64,000 bases of DNA from Pyropia yezoensis (lineage: Eukaryota; Rhodophyta; Bangiophyceae; Bangiales; Bangiaceae): positions 6,946,627-7,010,626 of the forward strand of contig CM020618.1 in assembly GCA_009829735.1 (NCBI GenBank), in the 5' to 3' direction. The notes beneath the pieces were generated by a model. That model was given only the letters and a program-made list of their open reading frames with translations. It had not been told where the DNA came from and made no database searches. Shown here one piece after another: positions 1 to 9,149 of the stretch; the stretch's first letter is position 1; each line of letters opens with the position of its first letter. The position numbers and the translations under genes were made by a program.

Positions 1-1051
1 CCGAGGAGGGCAACCAATACCTCCTGGTCATCTGCGATTGCTTCACGAAACTTACGCGAGCGATACCACAGCCAGAGATCACGGCCGTGTCGGTCGCGTC
101 AGCCTTCCTAGATCACTGGGTTGCCGCTTATGGCATCTCAGATAGTACGCTATTGGACAACGGACCGCCATTGGCGTCCGTCCTGTTTCAGGGAGTGCTG
201 GACATGTTGGGGTTTCGCGCAACCTGTGCCACCCCTTACCACCCACAAACTAATGGGCAGGCGGAGAGCTTCAACAAGACTGTTGTTCGGCAGCTGCGCC
301 ACTATGTGAGTGAGCACGTGAAAACGTGGGACCGATACATCTCTACTTTGACTGCTGCCGTCAATTCGCATGTTCACTCTTCTACGAGGGACGTACCCCT
401 CGCTTTTGTGACTCCGCGCCGTGTGCGGCCTATTGCGGTACAGCGGCCGCTCCCAAGTAGGGAGGCTGGTGGCGGGACACCTACTCCTACAGAGATTAAG
501 GTGGAGTTCACTGATAGGCTTGAAAAGCTCATCCCTAAAGTCAGGGCTAAAATGGACAAAGCGCAGAAGCGCTACAAGCGTACTTCGACAAAAGGGTACC
601 TAACGCCAGGCACGCCCCCAGGCAGGGTGACTGGGTGCTAGCATATTTGCATACCCCAACTTGGGGAAAGCTGGTGTTTCAAACGAAGGGACCTTACCGA
701 GTCCTTCGTACGGATGGGCGACGGTTCACCATCGACAGTGACGATGGGATCCGTACAGTGAACGATCAGGACGTGATAAAAGTTGTACCACCTCCTCCAG
801 GCGACCCGACTTGGGCGCGTGCACTCAAGGCGTGCTTTCCGCCGCACCTGCCTGCGGCCAACCAGAGTCCGCAGAAGTACGCGTTCGAAAAGTTCGTCGA
901 CCACGGGTGAGATGAGGATACTAACCGTCTCATGTTGAGGGTGTGCTGGTTTGCCTACGGCGCCAAAAAAGATACATGGGAGTACGTGGAGGACCTCCCC
1001 GCTGAAAAGGTCCGGGCTTACTGCGCCCGGAATTACATCGAACGTGATTGA
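1..1051 (+). pseudogene. Element A pol, 3' end: integrase core and chromodomain, broken
   Basis: Frame 3 from position 3 encodes the Ty3-type integrase core, beginning after the first catalytic Asp. The second Asp is visible in LLDNGPPLAS (about 153-182), and YHPQTNGQAESFNKT (about 237-281) contains the catalytic Glu. A frameshift near 590-635 moves the reading to frame 2, which continues with DWVLAYLHTP and a GPYRVL module like those in the pol tails of X and D. An in-frame TGA at 908-910 interrupts the chromodomain. Reading continues to a TGA at 1049-1051 through VCWFAYGAKKDTWEYVEDL, which aligns with LVRWWGYAQSEDTWE of element D. In D the codon matching the 908 stop is Arg, so a CGA to TGA change is the simple explanation. 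Confidence 0.85.
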
Positions 1052-1092
1052 CCTCCATCAACGAGACGGAAGGCCAGGTGGTCAGGCCCAGA

Positions 1093-1097
1093 GAGTA
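1093..1097. repeat. Target-site duplication GAGTA, left copy (element X)
   Basis: GAGTA directly precedes the LTR start TGTAGCAC. The same five bases follow the other LTR at 11922-11926. This pairs the two LTRs as one insertion. Confidence 0.95.
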
Positions 1098-1460
1098 TGT
1101 AGCACAATAGGGATCCGTCGCACGTCCACTCTCAGGGAACACTCACCAAGGGGGATCGGCACCAACGTCACCGGGAGGCCAAGGTTGCTGTCCTTGGAGC
1201 GCAAGCCACGGGACCAAGATGGGAGCCCAAATGGGAGGGGTTTGTTGTTCTACCTTGGCCGGCGGTGGATTCGCCACCGGCCCCCTCGTTATAAACCCTC
1301 GGAGACACTACTAACTACCCTCCACCCCAAGATGCAAGTCCCTCTGGTCATACGTAACTTATAGATACCGTGACCAGTACGAACTATCAAATTGAAAGTT
1401 AAGGGTTAGAAGTAGCCCCCCTGATATTAGGGTCACAATACGGACAACCATATTGCTACA
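1098..1460 (-). repeat. 3' LTR of element X (363 bp)
   Basis: Bounded by the inverted ends TGTAGCA and TGCTACA, with a second copy at 11559-11921 and a third at 56086-56448. It contains a GC-rich imperfect hairpin (about 1257-1282). There are TATA-like motifs on both strands: TATAAA on + at 1290-1295, and CTATAAGT read on - at about 1357-1364. Confidence 0.95.
1289..1297 (+). promoter_or_regulatory. TATA-like motif reading out of the X 3' LTR toward the antisense ORF
   Basis: TTATAAACC on the + strand lies about 750 bp upstream of the ATG of the antisense ORF. Both X LTRs carry it, but X' has TACAAA at this place. A promoter role is inference from motif and position only. Confidence 0.3.
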
Positions 1461-1472
1461 TATCCCCCCCTT
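1461..1472 (-). other. Polypurine tract of element X
   Basis: Read on the minus strand this is AAGGGGGGGATA, ending exactly where the 3' LTR begins. That is the expected plus-strand primer position. The same tract borders the LTR of X' at 56449 onward. Confidence 0.85.
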
Positions 1473-2047
1473 AGATTCGGCCCGTCCTCGGGTCGAGTTG
1501 CATTCGGGGTACCGAATGTAAGTGGGTCGCGTGACCGTTTACCCGTCGGGTGGGGCTTTGCGCCCCGTCGCGACAGACACCCCTTTTCGAGGTTGTCTCA
1601 GGGGGGTGCCCCCCTTTGCGTGGTACACACACACGATCCGTTTTCCGGACCGTTAAATTCCCGATGCGGGTTGCTGTTCACGCCCCCCCTTTCCGAGGGG
1701 TGGTGCAAGCGGATCCGCCACCAGGTGCCTGGTGGTAGGGGGGCCCCTCTCGTGTGGACGATTGAGTGGGGGGCGGGGGCTGCCCGCGTTGCGTGGGGGC
1801 GGTTGGAGGTGACCCCCCTTACTTACCCCGTGTGTGGGTGTGGCCCCGTCCCGCCCAGGTGCCTGGGTGGAGCGCGGTCGTAGCCCCGTGGGGCGCGGGT
1901 CGACCCGCGTGCCTGCGGCGCTTCTCGTGGCCGTTTGTGGTCATAAGCGCGGGTGTCCGCGCTTCCCTGGCTCGTCCCGGTTATCCCACCGTACCGGGTT
2001 GTAGCCGTCGACGGCTTGTGGGCGCGGGGGACTCCGCACCCGTTATC
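1473..2047 (+). other. Leader between the X polypurine tract and the antisense ORF
   Basis: No ATG-initiated gene is recognisable here. The frame of the antisense ORF is open back to 1766 but only from a GTG. The first part (to about 1770) is the segment conserved in X'. It contains a C/G-rich inverted repeat around 1600-1740. It would be the 5' leader of an antisense transcript. Confidence 0.5.
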
Positions 2048-4495
2048 ATGTCCTATCCCCAGGTGCTTGAAGAGGAGGAAGACCTCCTGATCGGGGAGGA
2101 GATGGAGGACGACGCGCCTGTCGGTCCCGACGCCGCGCGTTACGGGGTGAGCTCGTCTGACGACGACGGGCCTGCGGTGTCCGTCCGTCTGTCGGCCGGA
2201 GGACTGTCGTCCGTGTGCAGCGGCACGACGGTGCCGTCGGCCGGAGGTCAACCCGGTGGTCAACCGCGCGTGGCGGCTTCTACCCCCTCTCTGCCGGCTG
2301 CCCGGATGGAGCCTGGTGCCGGTGCCGGCTCACCGCAGGTACCTCAAGATGGTCCGCCCTGCGGCGGAGGTGGCGACCCGCAGCCGACTCCGGCTGGTCA
2401 CGGTGGTCCGGGGGTCCGGGCGGTGACTCCTCGAGGCGGTCCCGACGTTGACGCGGGTGGTGGTGGCGGTGCGACACCCGGTGCGGTGGGTCAAGACGGT
2501 GCGGGTGTCCGCACGGCCGGGGCTCCGGCTCCGGAGGCTGTCCAAGTGCCTTCCACTTCCGAGGCGGGGGCTACGCCGACGGGTGGTGCCGGTGCCGGTA
2601 CCATACCTGCGGTGCCGCGGGTGTCGAGCGGTCAAGACGCTCCTTCTCCCATGGCGGTTGACACCGGGAGTTACTCCGGGCGGGCGCCCGCCCTTCTTCT
2701 TCCTCCTCGGCCTCGTCCATCTCCGACGTCGGCCCCTCTGCCGGTGGTGCGTCCCCCGGCGCCCCCGATTCTTCCTGGTCCTGCCCGGGTTGCCCCGTTG
2801 GGTGGCGGCGTCGCCGTGGCGGCGGGTCAACCCGCCATGTCGGTGTCCGACTTGGTGGCTCGGGTTCGAGGCCTCACGGTGCAAGAGTCGATGGAGTCCG
2901 ATGGGCGTATGCGGGTGGACTTCCACCTGGTGCATCCCCGTGGAGAATCCTCCCGGCGCGTCAAGGTGGACCCGTGCTGGGAGCGGGAGTTGGTGCGGCT
3001 GGTCAACCAGCCGAACGCGGTCCGGGTGGAACACCATTGGATCCTGAGTCAGCCGGACGACCGGCATGCGCAGCTCTGGCGCACCCGGGTGGGACGGGGT
3101 GAGGTCTACCTCGACCCCAACTTCGGGGTCTGCGACTTGATTGCCCCCGCGTTGCCGCGGGAGATTGACTACCCGGCTAGTGCTCGGGGGATTGCGGCGG
3201 CGGCGGAGCCGGTTGCGTTTGGGGAGACGGTGAGCCGTACCGGTCGGTATCCCGACTTTGACTACTACCCGGGAGAACCCCCGTATCTGTCGTTGACGGC
3301 TCCCTACCCGCCCATGGCGGGGTTGAAGTCGGCGTCGAGTTGGCGACGTAACCATGGTGTCATGGCCGATGCGTTCCGCACGGATATAACGTGTGCGTTG
3401 CAGACCGGCAACGGTCGTGCTCCGGTATACACTCCCGTGCGCCCGCCGCTATGGCAGGAGGGGTGGGAACCCGCCCCTGCTTTCCGGTTTGACACCGGCT
3501 CCTGCCTCCGATACTTCGGGAGTGTGTTGGCCTCCCGGCCGGTCCACCCGTTGCAGGGTACCTTCACCCTTGAGGTTACCCTCGGGCAGGCTTCATCCTT
3601 CTTGCTGTCCGTCCGCCGGCAGGGTCGTCTGTTTCATCTTCCGACGGGTGTCCGTCGGCACATCGCGCAGTTGGGCGTGGATCTGATAGCTGCCAAGACC
3701 GGGTTGGCCCGGGAGTTCGAAGCCCTGCTGGCTGTTCACGATGCCGTGAACTGGGCTGGGGTGTTGGCCCTTCCCCCGTACCGGGACCCGCAGGCTGGGG
3801 CTTCCCCCTTGCCTCGTCACTCGTTGCGTGTCCGGCGTACTCAGCCGGGTGAGCCTAGTTGCCATGGGTGGGCGTCCACCGAGGCCGTTCCTGACCTGGG
3901 TATTCCCATGGTTATCCATGACCCTCTTCAGGTCCTTGCTCCGTGGTTCGGTAACCCGATGCCGGCGGCGGTTGGCCGTCGTCCCCGAGAGTGGGGCTCC
4001 GTGGGTGGGGAGCGTGAGGTGTCCCGTCGTCGGGCGGAGTACCGCCGTGGTTACGGTGGAGCCCCTTCGGTAGGGTCCTACCGGGCCTCGTATCAGGTGC
4101 CACCGGCTCCGGTGGTAGCCGTGTCGGCTCCTATGGCTCCTCTGGCTGCGCCAGTGTCACCTCCCGCCCCTGTCCTACATGACGGGGGTCCCCGTCTCTG
4201 GTATGAGGGCGTTGACGCCCTTGTTACCCGCGCCATGCGTGGGGGTCTCTCTGTTAGCTGGGGGGATATCCCCCCAGGTGCTGCGCTGGTTGGGTCAGCG
4301 CGTTGCTTCGGTGGCGTGCTGGACCGCCTCCAGAAAGCTCTGGAGGACGTGGAGGCTGGCCGCAGCACCCTCGTCCAGCTATGCACCGAGGTAACTCGGG
4401 TGGTCGACCGTCGTGACGTTGCCGACCGGTGGAGCACGGAGGTCTACGCGCTTACGCGTGAGTGGCCTCCCTCGGGCAGTGGGTCTACCCACTGA
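2048..4495 (+). CDS. Antisense accessory protein of element X (815 aa, unknown family)
   Basis: This ORF lies inside element X but on the opposite strand to gag-pol, between the pol 3' end and the 3' polypurine tract. The first in-frame ATG is at 2048 (tatcATGtcc); the frame opens earlier only with GTG. The first 55 residues are acidic (LEEEEDLLIGEEMEDD). Residues about 55-260 are Gly/Pro/Ala-rich and look disordered, and the rest looks folded. Residues about 430-560 align by eye with minus-strand ORFs at 13000-13509 of element A: YFGSVLASRP against HFGSVIMTAS, and SVRRQGRLFHLP against SVQRRGMFWRLP. I recognise no catalytic motif, zinc finger, signal peptide or membrane segment. It is not envelope-like. 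A nucleic-acid-binding, regulatory or capsid-accessory role is possible but unproven. Length, lack of stops and homology in another family argue for a real gene. Confidence 0.75.
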   Translation: MSYPQVLEEEEDLLIGEEMEDDAPVGPDAARYGVSSSDDDGPAVSVRLSAGGLSSVCSGTTVPSAGGQPGGQPRVAASTPSLPAARMEPGAGAGSPQVPQDGPPCGGGGDPQPTPAGHGGPGVRAVTPRGGPDVDAGGGGGATPGAVGQDGAGVRTAGAPAPEAVQVPSTSEAGATPTGGAGAGTIPAVPRVSSGQDAPSPMAVDTGSYSGRAPALLLPPRPRPSPTSAPLPVVRPPAPPILPGPARVAPLGGGVAVAAGQPAMSVSDLVARVRGLTVQESMESDGRMRVDFHLVHPRGESSRRVKVDPCWERELVRLVNQPNAVRVEHHWILSQPDDRHAQLWRTRVGRGEVYLDPNFGVCDLIAPALPREIDYPASARGIAAAAEPVAFGETVSRTGRYPDFDYYPGEPPYLSLTAPYPPMAGLKSASSWRRNHGVMADAFRTDITCALQTGNGRAPVYTPVRPPLWQEGWEPAPAFRFDTGSCLRYFGSVLASRPVHPLQGTFTLEVTLGQASSFLLSVRRQGRLFHLPTGVRRHIAQLGVDLIAAKTGLAREFEALLAVHDAVNWAGVLALPPYRDPQAGASPLPRHSLRVRRTQPGEPSCHGWASTEAVPDLGIPMVIHDPLQVLAPWFGNPMPAAVGRRPREWGSVGGEREVSRRRAEYRRGYGGAPSVGSYRASYQVPPAPVVAVSAPMAPLAAPVSPPAPVLHDGGPRLWYEGVDALVTRAMRGGLSVSWGDIPPGAALVGSARCFGGVLDRLQKALEDVEAGRSTLVQLCTEVTRVVDRRDVADRWSTEVYALTREWPPSGSGSTH

Positions 4496-4807
4496 GGAAT
4501 GCTATTGTTTGTGCGGGAGAGGGCCCCGGCAACCCTTATGGTAGCCGGGTAGTAGTGAGTATAAACTCATCCCCCGCTGGGGGCATTGCTTGCCTCTGTT
4601 TGCTGCCCTGGGAAGTACCCCTTCTGGCTCAGTGGTGCCTTGCCTCCCGTCCAACTTCTTCCGGTTGGTTCATGCTTGGGGAGGTTATCCTCCCTCACTT
4701 TGTGTCTTGGCTTTGGGAGGTCATCCTCCCGTGTAAGCCTCCTAGTTACTTCGATATTATCGGAGTTAGCCTTTACCTTTAAGTTACCTTATTAAGGTTC
4801 AGGTTTT

Positions 4808-4903
4808 ACTTAGTTACCTAAGCTTAGCTCTACTTAGTTACCTAAGCTTGGTTCGACTTAGAAACCTAAGTCTGATTTGACTTAGAAACCTAAGTCTGCT
4901 TTA
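4808..4903. repeat. Four-copy 24-bp minisatellite between convergent ORFs
   Basis: Units start at 4808, 4832, 4856 and 4880. Each opens with ACTTAG(TT or AA)ACCTAAG, an imperfect palindrome (CTTAG/CTAAG arms), followed by a variable 9-nt tail. It lies between the stop of the + ORF (4495) and the stop of pol (4975), where both convergent transcripts would end. A role in termination or 3'-end formation is inference. Confidence 0.85.
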
Positions 4904-4974
4904 ACCATGTCACACCCTACTTAGTAGGTATAAGCCTCACCCCCCAACAGCCGAAGTCGGTGTCGGTTGGGTTG

Positions 4975-7900
4975 TTACAGTAGGCGTCGTCGCCTCATGT
5001 AAGGCATGAGTAGTTGGCGGGGTATATTTGCCGCCTGTTCCCAGGTGGGTGAGTCGTATCCGACCCACATAACCTTGACGTACCAGGGTCCTGGTAGGTC
5101 CGGGTCGGTGTGTCCGACCACGCTCTCTACTTGGTATGGAATCCCATCCGGTCCCACCGGGTCATCTGACCGGTGGGTTGTAAGAGCTTCATGTAGCAAC
5201 CCAGCCGGTACCGGCTGGGGCTGTTCCGGCATCGGAGCAGGTGTGACGTCATTCATGCTGATGCGTTGAATCTCCGTATCGGAGTGTAAGATAACAGAGT
5301 GGTTATCTCTGTGGAGGATCTGGTACGGTCCCTTGACCGGTTGCATAAGCTTGTTCCCTCGGAACTTCTGGTGTCTGATATAGACCCAGTCACCTGTTAC
5401 CAGGGTTGCGTTGCGCACCCGTAGTCGGGCGTCGAAGTTCTTCTTGTATCGAAGTTGTGTTCTGTCAAGGGCACTCTTGAGCTTAGGAATCATCCACGAT
5501 AGCTTGGCCAACCAAGCTAGGTGGATGCGTTCGGCGGGTCGGCCCTTCGGTGTATCATACCGAGTGCACCTGCCTGGCGGCAGCGTCAGGTTACCGACGC
5601 CTAGTGGCATGACCCACTCCAGCGGAGCAATGTTTGTGCTCCGATGTGGCCTGGCATTGTATGCCAGGGTGAGTACGGACAGAAGCCTGTCCCAAGTGTT
5701 CGTGTGCTCTGCCACGTAGCACTGTAGCATCTTGACGATGGTGCGGTTGAACCGCTCCACCTGCCCGTTGGACTGCGGGTGGTAGTCGGATGCCCGACGT
5801 GGTTCGATACCGAACATGCCCAGGACCTTAGTGCAGAATGCCGACGTAAGGTTTGCTCCGTTATCGGAGAGGAGTTGCTTCATGACTCCGTATGCACTGA
5901 TCCAGTGGTCAACCACTGCGTTCATAATCGTGTATGCCGTATCATTCGGGATGGCTGCCGCTCGTGACAGCTTGGTGAATCGGTCAGACATGACCAGGAT
6001 GTACCTGTTCCCTTCTTCCGTTACCGGAAGTGGCCCGAGTATGTCGATAGCGACTTGCTCGTTGGGCCCATCGGGTGGGAATAGCTTCATGGCAGACGCC
6101 TGCCTATGTAGACTCATGCGGTTACGCGCACAGGGGTGGCATCCCCTTACGTGGTCGACCACGTCGACGGCCATTGCTGGCCAGTAGAAGAACCTTCGCA
6201 TTGCTGCGAACATACGTGAACCCCCCGGGTGTCCGGCTGTAGGGTTCTCATGTTCTCGTTCCATGACGGCTTGCCGTAAGGACACGGGAACCACGACTTG
6301 ATGTCGTCCATCGGCGGGTGCCCGCCGGAATTTGAGTCCGTCTTCGTTCTCGGAGAAGATGCCGGCCGTACCGGCCAGGAGGTTAGCACGATGACGTCTA
6401 CAGTCATCGTCGTTGGCCTGTGCCTCGCGGAAGTCCGCGAGGGTCAATGGGCACGCAAGGTGTGCCATGGTATGGTCAGCCATACCCTGGGTAGCATTAC
6501 CCACCATGCACACCGGTACCACCGGGATGTCCTCGTCCACCGGGCGGGTATCCCCGCTCGGGGTGTCGAGTCGAGACAACGCGTCTCCGAGGTGGTGGGT
6601 TGACCCAGCCTTATACACCGTGCGGTAGTCGTGCTCGGCCATCTTCAGCCTCCATCGGGCTAGCCTCCCATGGCTATCGGAATCCTTGTCACCAAGGTTG
6701 AGGAGCCATCGTAGGGGTTCGTGGTCGGACCTCACGATGAACCTGGAGCCCTCCAGGTATGGACGGAGCAGTTGCACTGCCCATATAACTCCGAGGCATT
6801 CACACTCGGTGGCACTATAGTTCCGCTCAGCCGGGTTGAGTGTCCGGCTGAAGTACCCTACCGGACGTAGGTCCGGGATAACGTTATCGGTACCGATCAA
6901 CGTCTCTCCCTGTAACAGGGTGCATCCCACTTGTGTATCACATGCATCGACATCGATGACGAAGGTACCCCGTCTATGCGGTAACGCAAGGACGGGTGGG
7001 GCTAGTAGGGCTCGCTTCAGCGACTCGAATGCCTCCTCTTCGCTAGGCGAAGGGGGTTGGAGTACCTTGGGTAAGGTACTGCTCGTAAGAACCGTTAACG
7101 GTTTAGCTATCCGAGCGAAGTCCTTGACGAACCGTCGGTATACATTGCACATTCCCAGGAAGCTCTTGAGCTGCGTCTGGGTGTTAGGGAACCGGGCATC
7201 CCGGAGTGCCCGGGTATTGGCTTCGAGTACCCCTAGTTTACCAGGGGTTATCTGGTGGCCCAGATATTCGACCGTCTGTTGGAAGAAGGCGCACTTCTTC
7301 AGACGCAGGGTTACCCCGGCGTTCCTCAAGAGGGTGAGTACCTCGTCAACATGTTGTACATGGTCATCCATGTTACGCGAGAAGACGATGACGTCATCGA
7401 GGTACACTAGGCAGTTACGCCACTTCACCCCAGACAGTATGATGTCGATAGCCCGCTGGAATGTAGCGGGGGCGTTGGACAATCCGAAGGGCATCCTTAG
7501 GAACTCGTACACTCCACTGTGACAGACGAATGCCGTCTTGGGGATATCCTCGTCCGCCACCGGGATCTGCCAGTATCCGGCATTGCAGTCGATGGTGGTA
7601 AACACCGTAGCCTCCCCCAGGGAGTCGATGCATTCATCCATCCTTGGTAAAGGGTATGAGTCCTTCTTGGTAACCAAGTTGAGGCGTCGATAATCGATGC
7701 AAAACCGAGGGGTTTGATCCTTCTTCGGCACAATAACGACTGGGGCACCCCATTCCGACATCGAAGGTCGGATCACCTTAGCTTCACTCATCCTCTTCAC
7801 TTCTCCATCAACGATCTCTCGTTGCATAGGTCCCGCTCGGTGCGGTTGTGAGCGGGCGGGTCGTGCGCCTGGTACCAGGTCTATACGATGTTGGGTTGCC

Positions 7901-9141
7901 CCAATGGTCCCCAAGGCCCCGCCTGTCCACATAACGTCATGCTTTCTTAGCATCCGTCGTACCCCTTCGGCTACCGAAGGGGGAAGGTGGTCGAGGTCAG
8001 CCTCGGCCAGTGCCTTCAAGGCCTCTTGGTCCTTTGGCGGCAGGTCCGCCGGAGCCGCCGATGGGTTAGGCTTCCCGTCATCGGGTTGCTGTCGCTCGGT
8101 GGTCTCGGCGACCGCCAGTACTTCAAGTGGTTCCACTTGACCTTCCTTATCAGGGGTAAGGATATCTCCTTCGTAGAGTTCGGCAATCCCGAGGATAGTT
8201 CCCTTCGGGAGGGTGACTGCCTTACGGCGGTAGTTCGCCATCACTAGGAGGGACGACCCTCCTGCTGGGAGGTCTATGAGACCGTTGGCCATGGTCAACC
8301 CATGGCGGTTGTACGTCCGTAGGTTGGACTGGACTCTGCAGATGCCTGCGAGGTCGCAGTTAACCGGGAGGACTGTCTCTGACAACGGCTCAAAGCGAGT
8401 TCGCTTGGCCAACCGAAGTGTCTTCGGCTCGACGCTTGCGTACACCTCAGCCACGTTAACGTGGCTTCCTTGTAGCGTCAGGTCCCTGACGATAGCCGTG
8501 TGTCCTCGCTTCGTCCCGTCGGCTTCTTGAAGCTCGACGGTCCTCCGGCCTGGCCGGATTGCATCAACGTGAACGTTGATGAAGGTGCACCCCAGTATGC
8601 AGGGCACCGATAGCGTTTCACATACCAGGAAGTCAACTTCCGTGGTGAGATCCCCGATGGTAACCTGCAGCGACATCGCTGCGGTCGTACGAATGAGTCG
8701 ACCATTCGCGTCCTTGATGGTGGGTCCCCGAGTCACTCTGACTCGTGGAAGCCACTTGTCCGGGAGGGTATCCTTCCGGATAAGGTTGGGTCCAGCCCCT
8801 GTGTCCAGTACAGGGTAGTACGATCGTGTCGACTGGGGGTCAACCCCCAGGGTGGCTGATACCTTGAAGTTCTCCAAGGTAAACAACACATGTCCTACAC
8901 CGATATCCGGTGTAGCTCGGGCATCCTGAACAGGGCCCTTGTCTGGTTCAACGTGACGGGGCTTCCCGTCCTCTCCTCCCAACCTTGGAGGTTGGTCATC
9001 AATCCCCTGACGCCGTGTCGTCGGGGCCGGAAGGTGTACCCGGGGGTTGATGCGGCGTCGGCTCAACCGCGCTCTCCGTGGGGCTTTCCCCGCGGTACTC
9101 CGGGGTGGCTTGCTTGGGTAACCCCAGCGCCCCCCGGTCAT
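4975..9141 (-). CDS. pol: Element X Pol polyprotein: protease, RT, RNase H, integrase, chromodomain
   Basis: 1388 aa, uninterrupted. The aspartic protease has VLDTGAGPNL (about residue 110). The reverse transcriptase has RFCIDYRRLN, MPFGLSNAPATFQRA and the catalytic YLDDVIVFS (about 579). RNase H has VIDVDA (about 728), an ATECECLGV Glu and the C-terminal GDALSRL Asp. Integrase has an HHCC zinc module (AGHPG...CHPCARN, about 970), DILGPLP (about 1034), LSDNGA (about 1093) and QVERFN with the catalytic Glu (about 1130). A chromodomain-like tail (YVKVMWVGYDSPTWE) ends the protein, placing it among chromoviruses. Pol is in the -1 frame relative to gag. Its ATG lies 8 nt after the gag stop, but the frame is open through the slippery site, so a Gag-Pol fusion by -1 frameshifting is expected. 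Confidence 0.95.
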   Translation of the reverse strand: MTGGRWGYPSKPPRSTAGKAPRRARLSRRRINPRVHLPAPTTRRQGIDDQPPRLGGEDGKPRHVEPDKGPVQDARATPDIGVGHVLFTLENFKVSATLGVDPQSTRSYYPVLDTGAGPNLIRKDTLPDKWLPRVRVTRGPTIKDANGRLIRTTAAMSLQVTIGDLTTEVDFLVCETLSVPCILGCTFINVHVDAIRPGRRTVELQEADGTKRGHTAIVRDLTLQGSHVNVAEVYASVEPKTLRLAKRTRFEPLSETVLPVNCDLAGICRVQSNLRTYNRHGLTMANGLIDLPAGGSSLLVMANYRRKAVTLPKGTILGIAELYEGDILTPDKEGQVEPLEVLAVAETTERQQPDDGKPNPSAAPADLPPKDQEALKALAEADLDHLPPSVAEGVRRMLRKHDVMWTGGALGTIGATQHRIDLVPGARPARSQPHRAGPMQREIVDGEVKRMSEAKVIRPSMSEWGAPVVIVPKKDQTPRFCIDYRRLNLVTKKDSYPLPRMDECIDSLGEATVFTTIDCNAGYWQIPVADEDIPKTAFVCHSGVYEFLRMPFGLSNAPATFQRAIDIILSGVKWRNCLVYLDDVIVFSRNMDDHVQHVDEVLTLLRNAGVTLRLKKCAFFQQTVEYLGHQITPGKLGVLEANTRALRDARFPNTQTQLKSFLGMCNVYRRFVKDFARIAKPLTVLTSSTLPKVLQPPSPSEEEAFESLKRALLAPPVLALPHRRGTFVIDVDACDTQVGCTLLQGETLIGTDNVIPDLRPVGYFSRTLNPAERNYSATECECLGVIWAVQLLRPYLEGSRFIVRSDHEPLRWLLNLGDKDSDSHGRLARWRLKMAEHDYRTVYKAGSTHHLGDALSRLDTPSGDTRPVDEDIPVVPVCMVGNATQGMADHTMAHLACPLTLADFREAQANDDDCRRHRANLLAGTAGIFSENEDGLKFRRAPADGRHQVVVPVSLRQAVMEREHENPTAGHPGGSRMFAAMRRFFYWPAMAVDVVDHVRGCHPCARNRMSLHRQASAMKLFPPDGPNEQVAIDILGPLPVTEEGNRYILVMSDRFTKLSRAAAIPNDTAYTIMNAVVDHWISAYGVMKQLLSDNGANLTSAFCTKVLGMFGIEPRRASDYHPQSNGQVERFNRTIVKMLQCYVAEHTNTWDRLLSVLTLAYNARPHRSTNIAPLEWVMPLGVGNLTLPPGRCTRYDTPKGRPAERIHLAWLAKLSWMIPKLKSALDRTQLRYKKNFDARLRVRNATLVTGDWVYIRHQKFRGNKLMQPVKGPYQILHRDNHSVILHSDTEIQRISMNDVTPAPMPEQPQPVPAGLLHEALTTHRSDDPVGPDGIPYQVESVVGHTDPDLPGPWYVKVMWVGYDSPTWEQAANIPRQLLMPYMRRRRLL

Positions 9142-9149
9142 CCTTCCTC

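Noticed and set aside
1766..2047. N-terminal extension of the X antisense ORF to 1766
   Set aside because: It would start with GTG and encode the conserved noncoding segment near the LTR. The ATG at 2048 is the first normal eukaryotic start.
4808..4903. CRISPR-like spaced repeat array
   Set aside because: Units are contiguous 24-bp tandem repeats with no unique spacers, in a eukaryotic retrotransposon.
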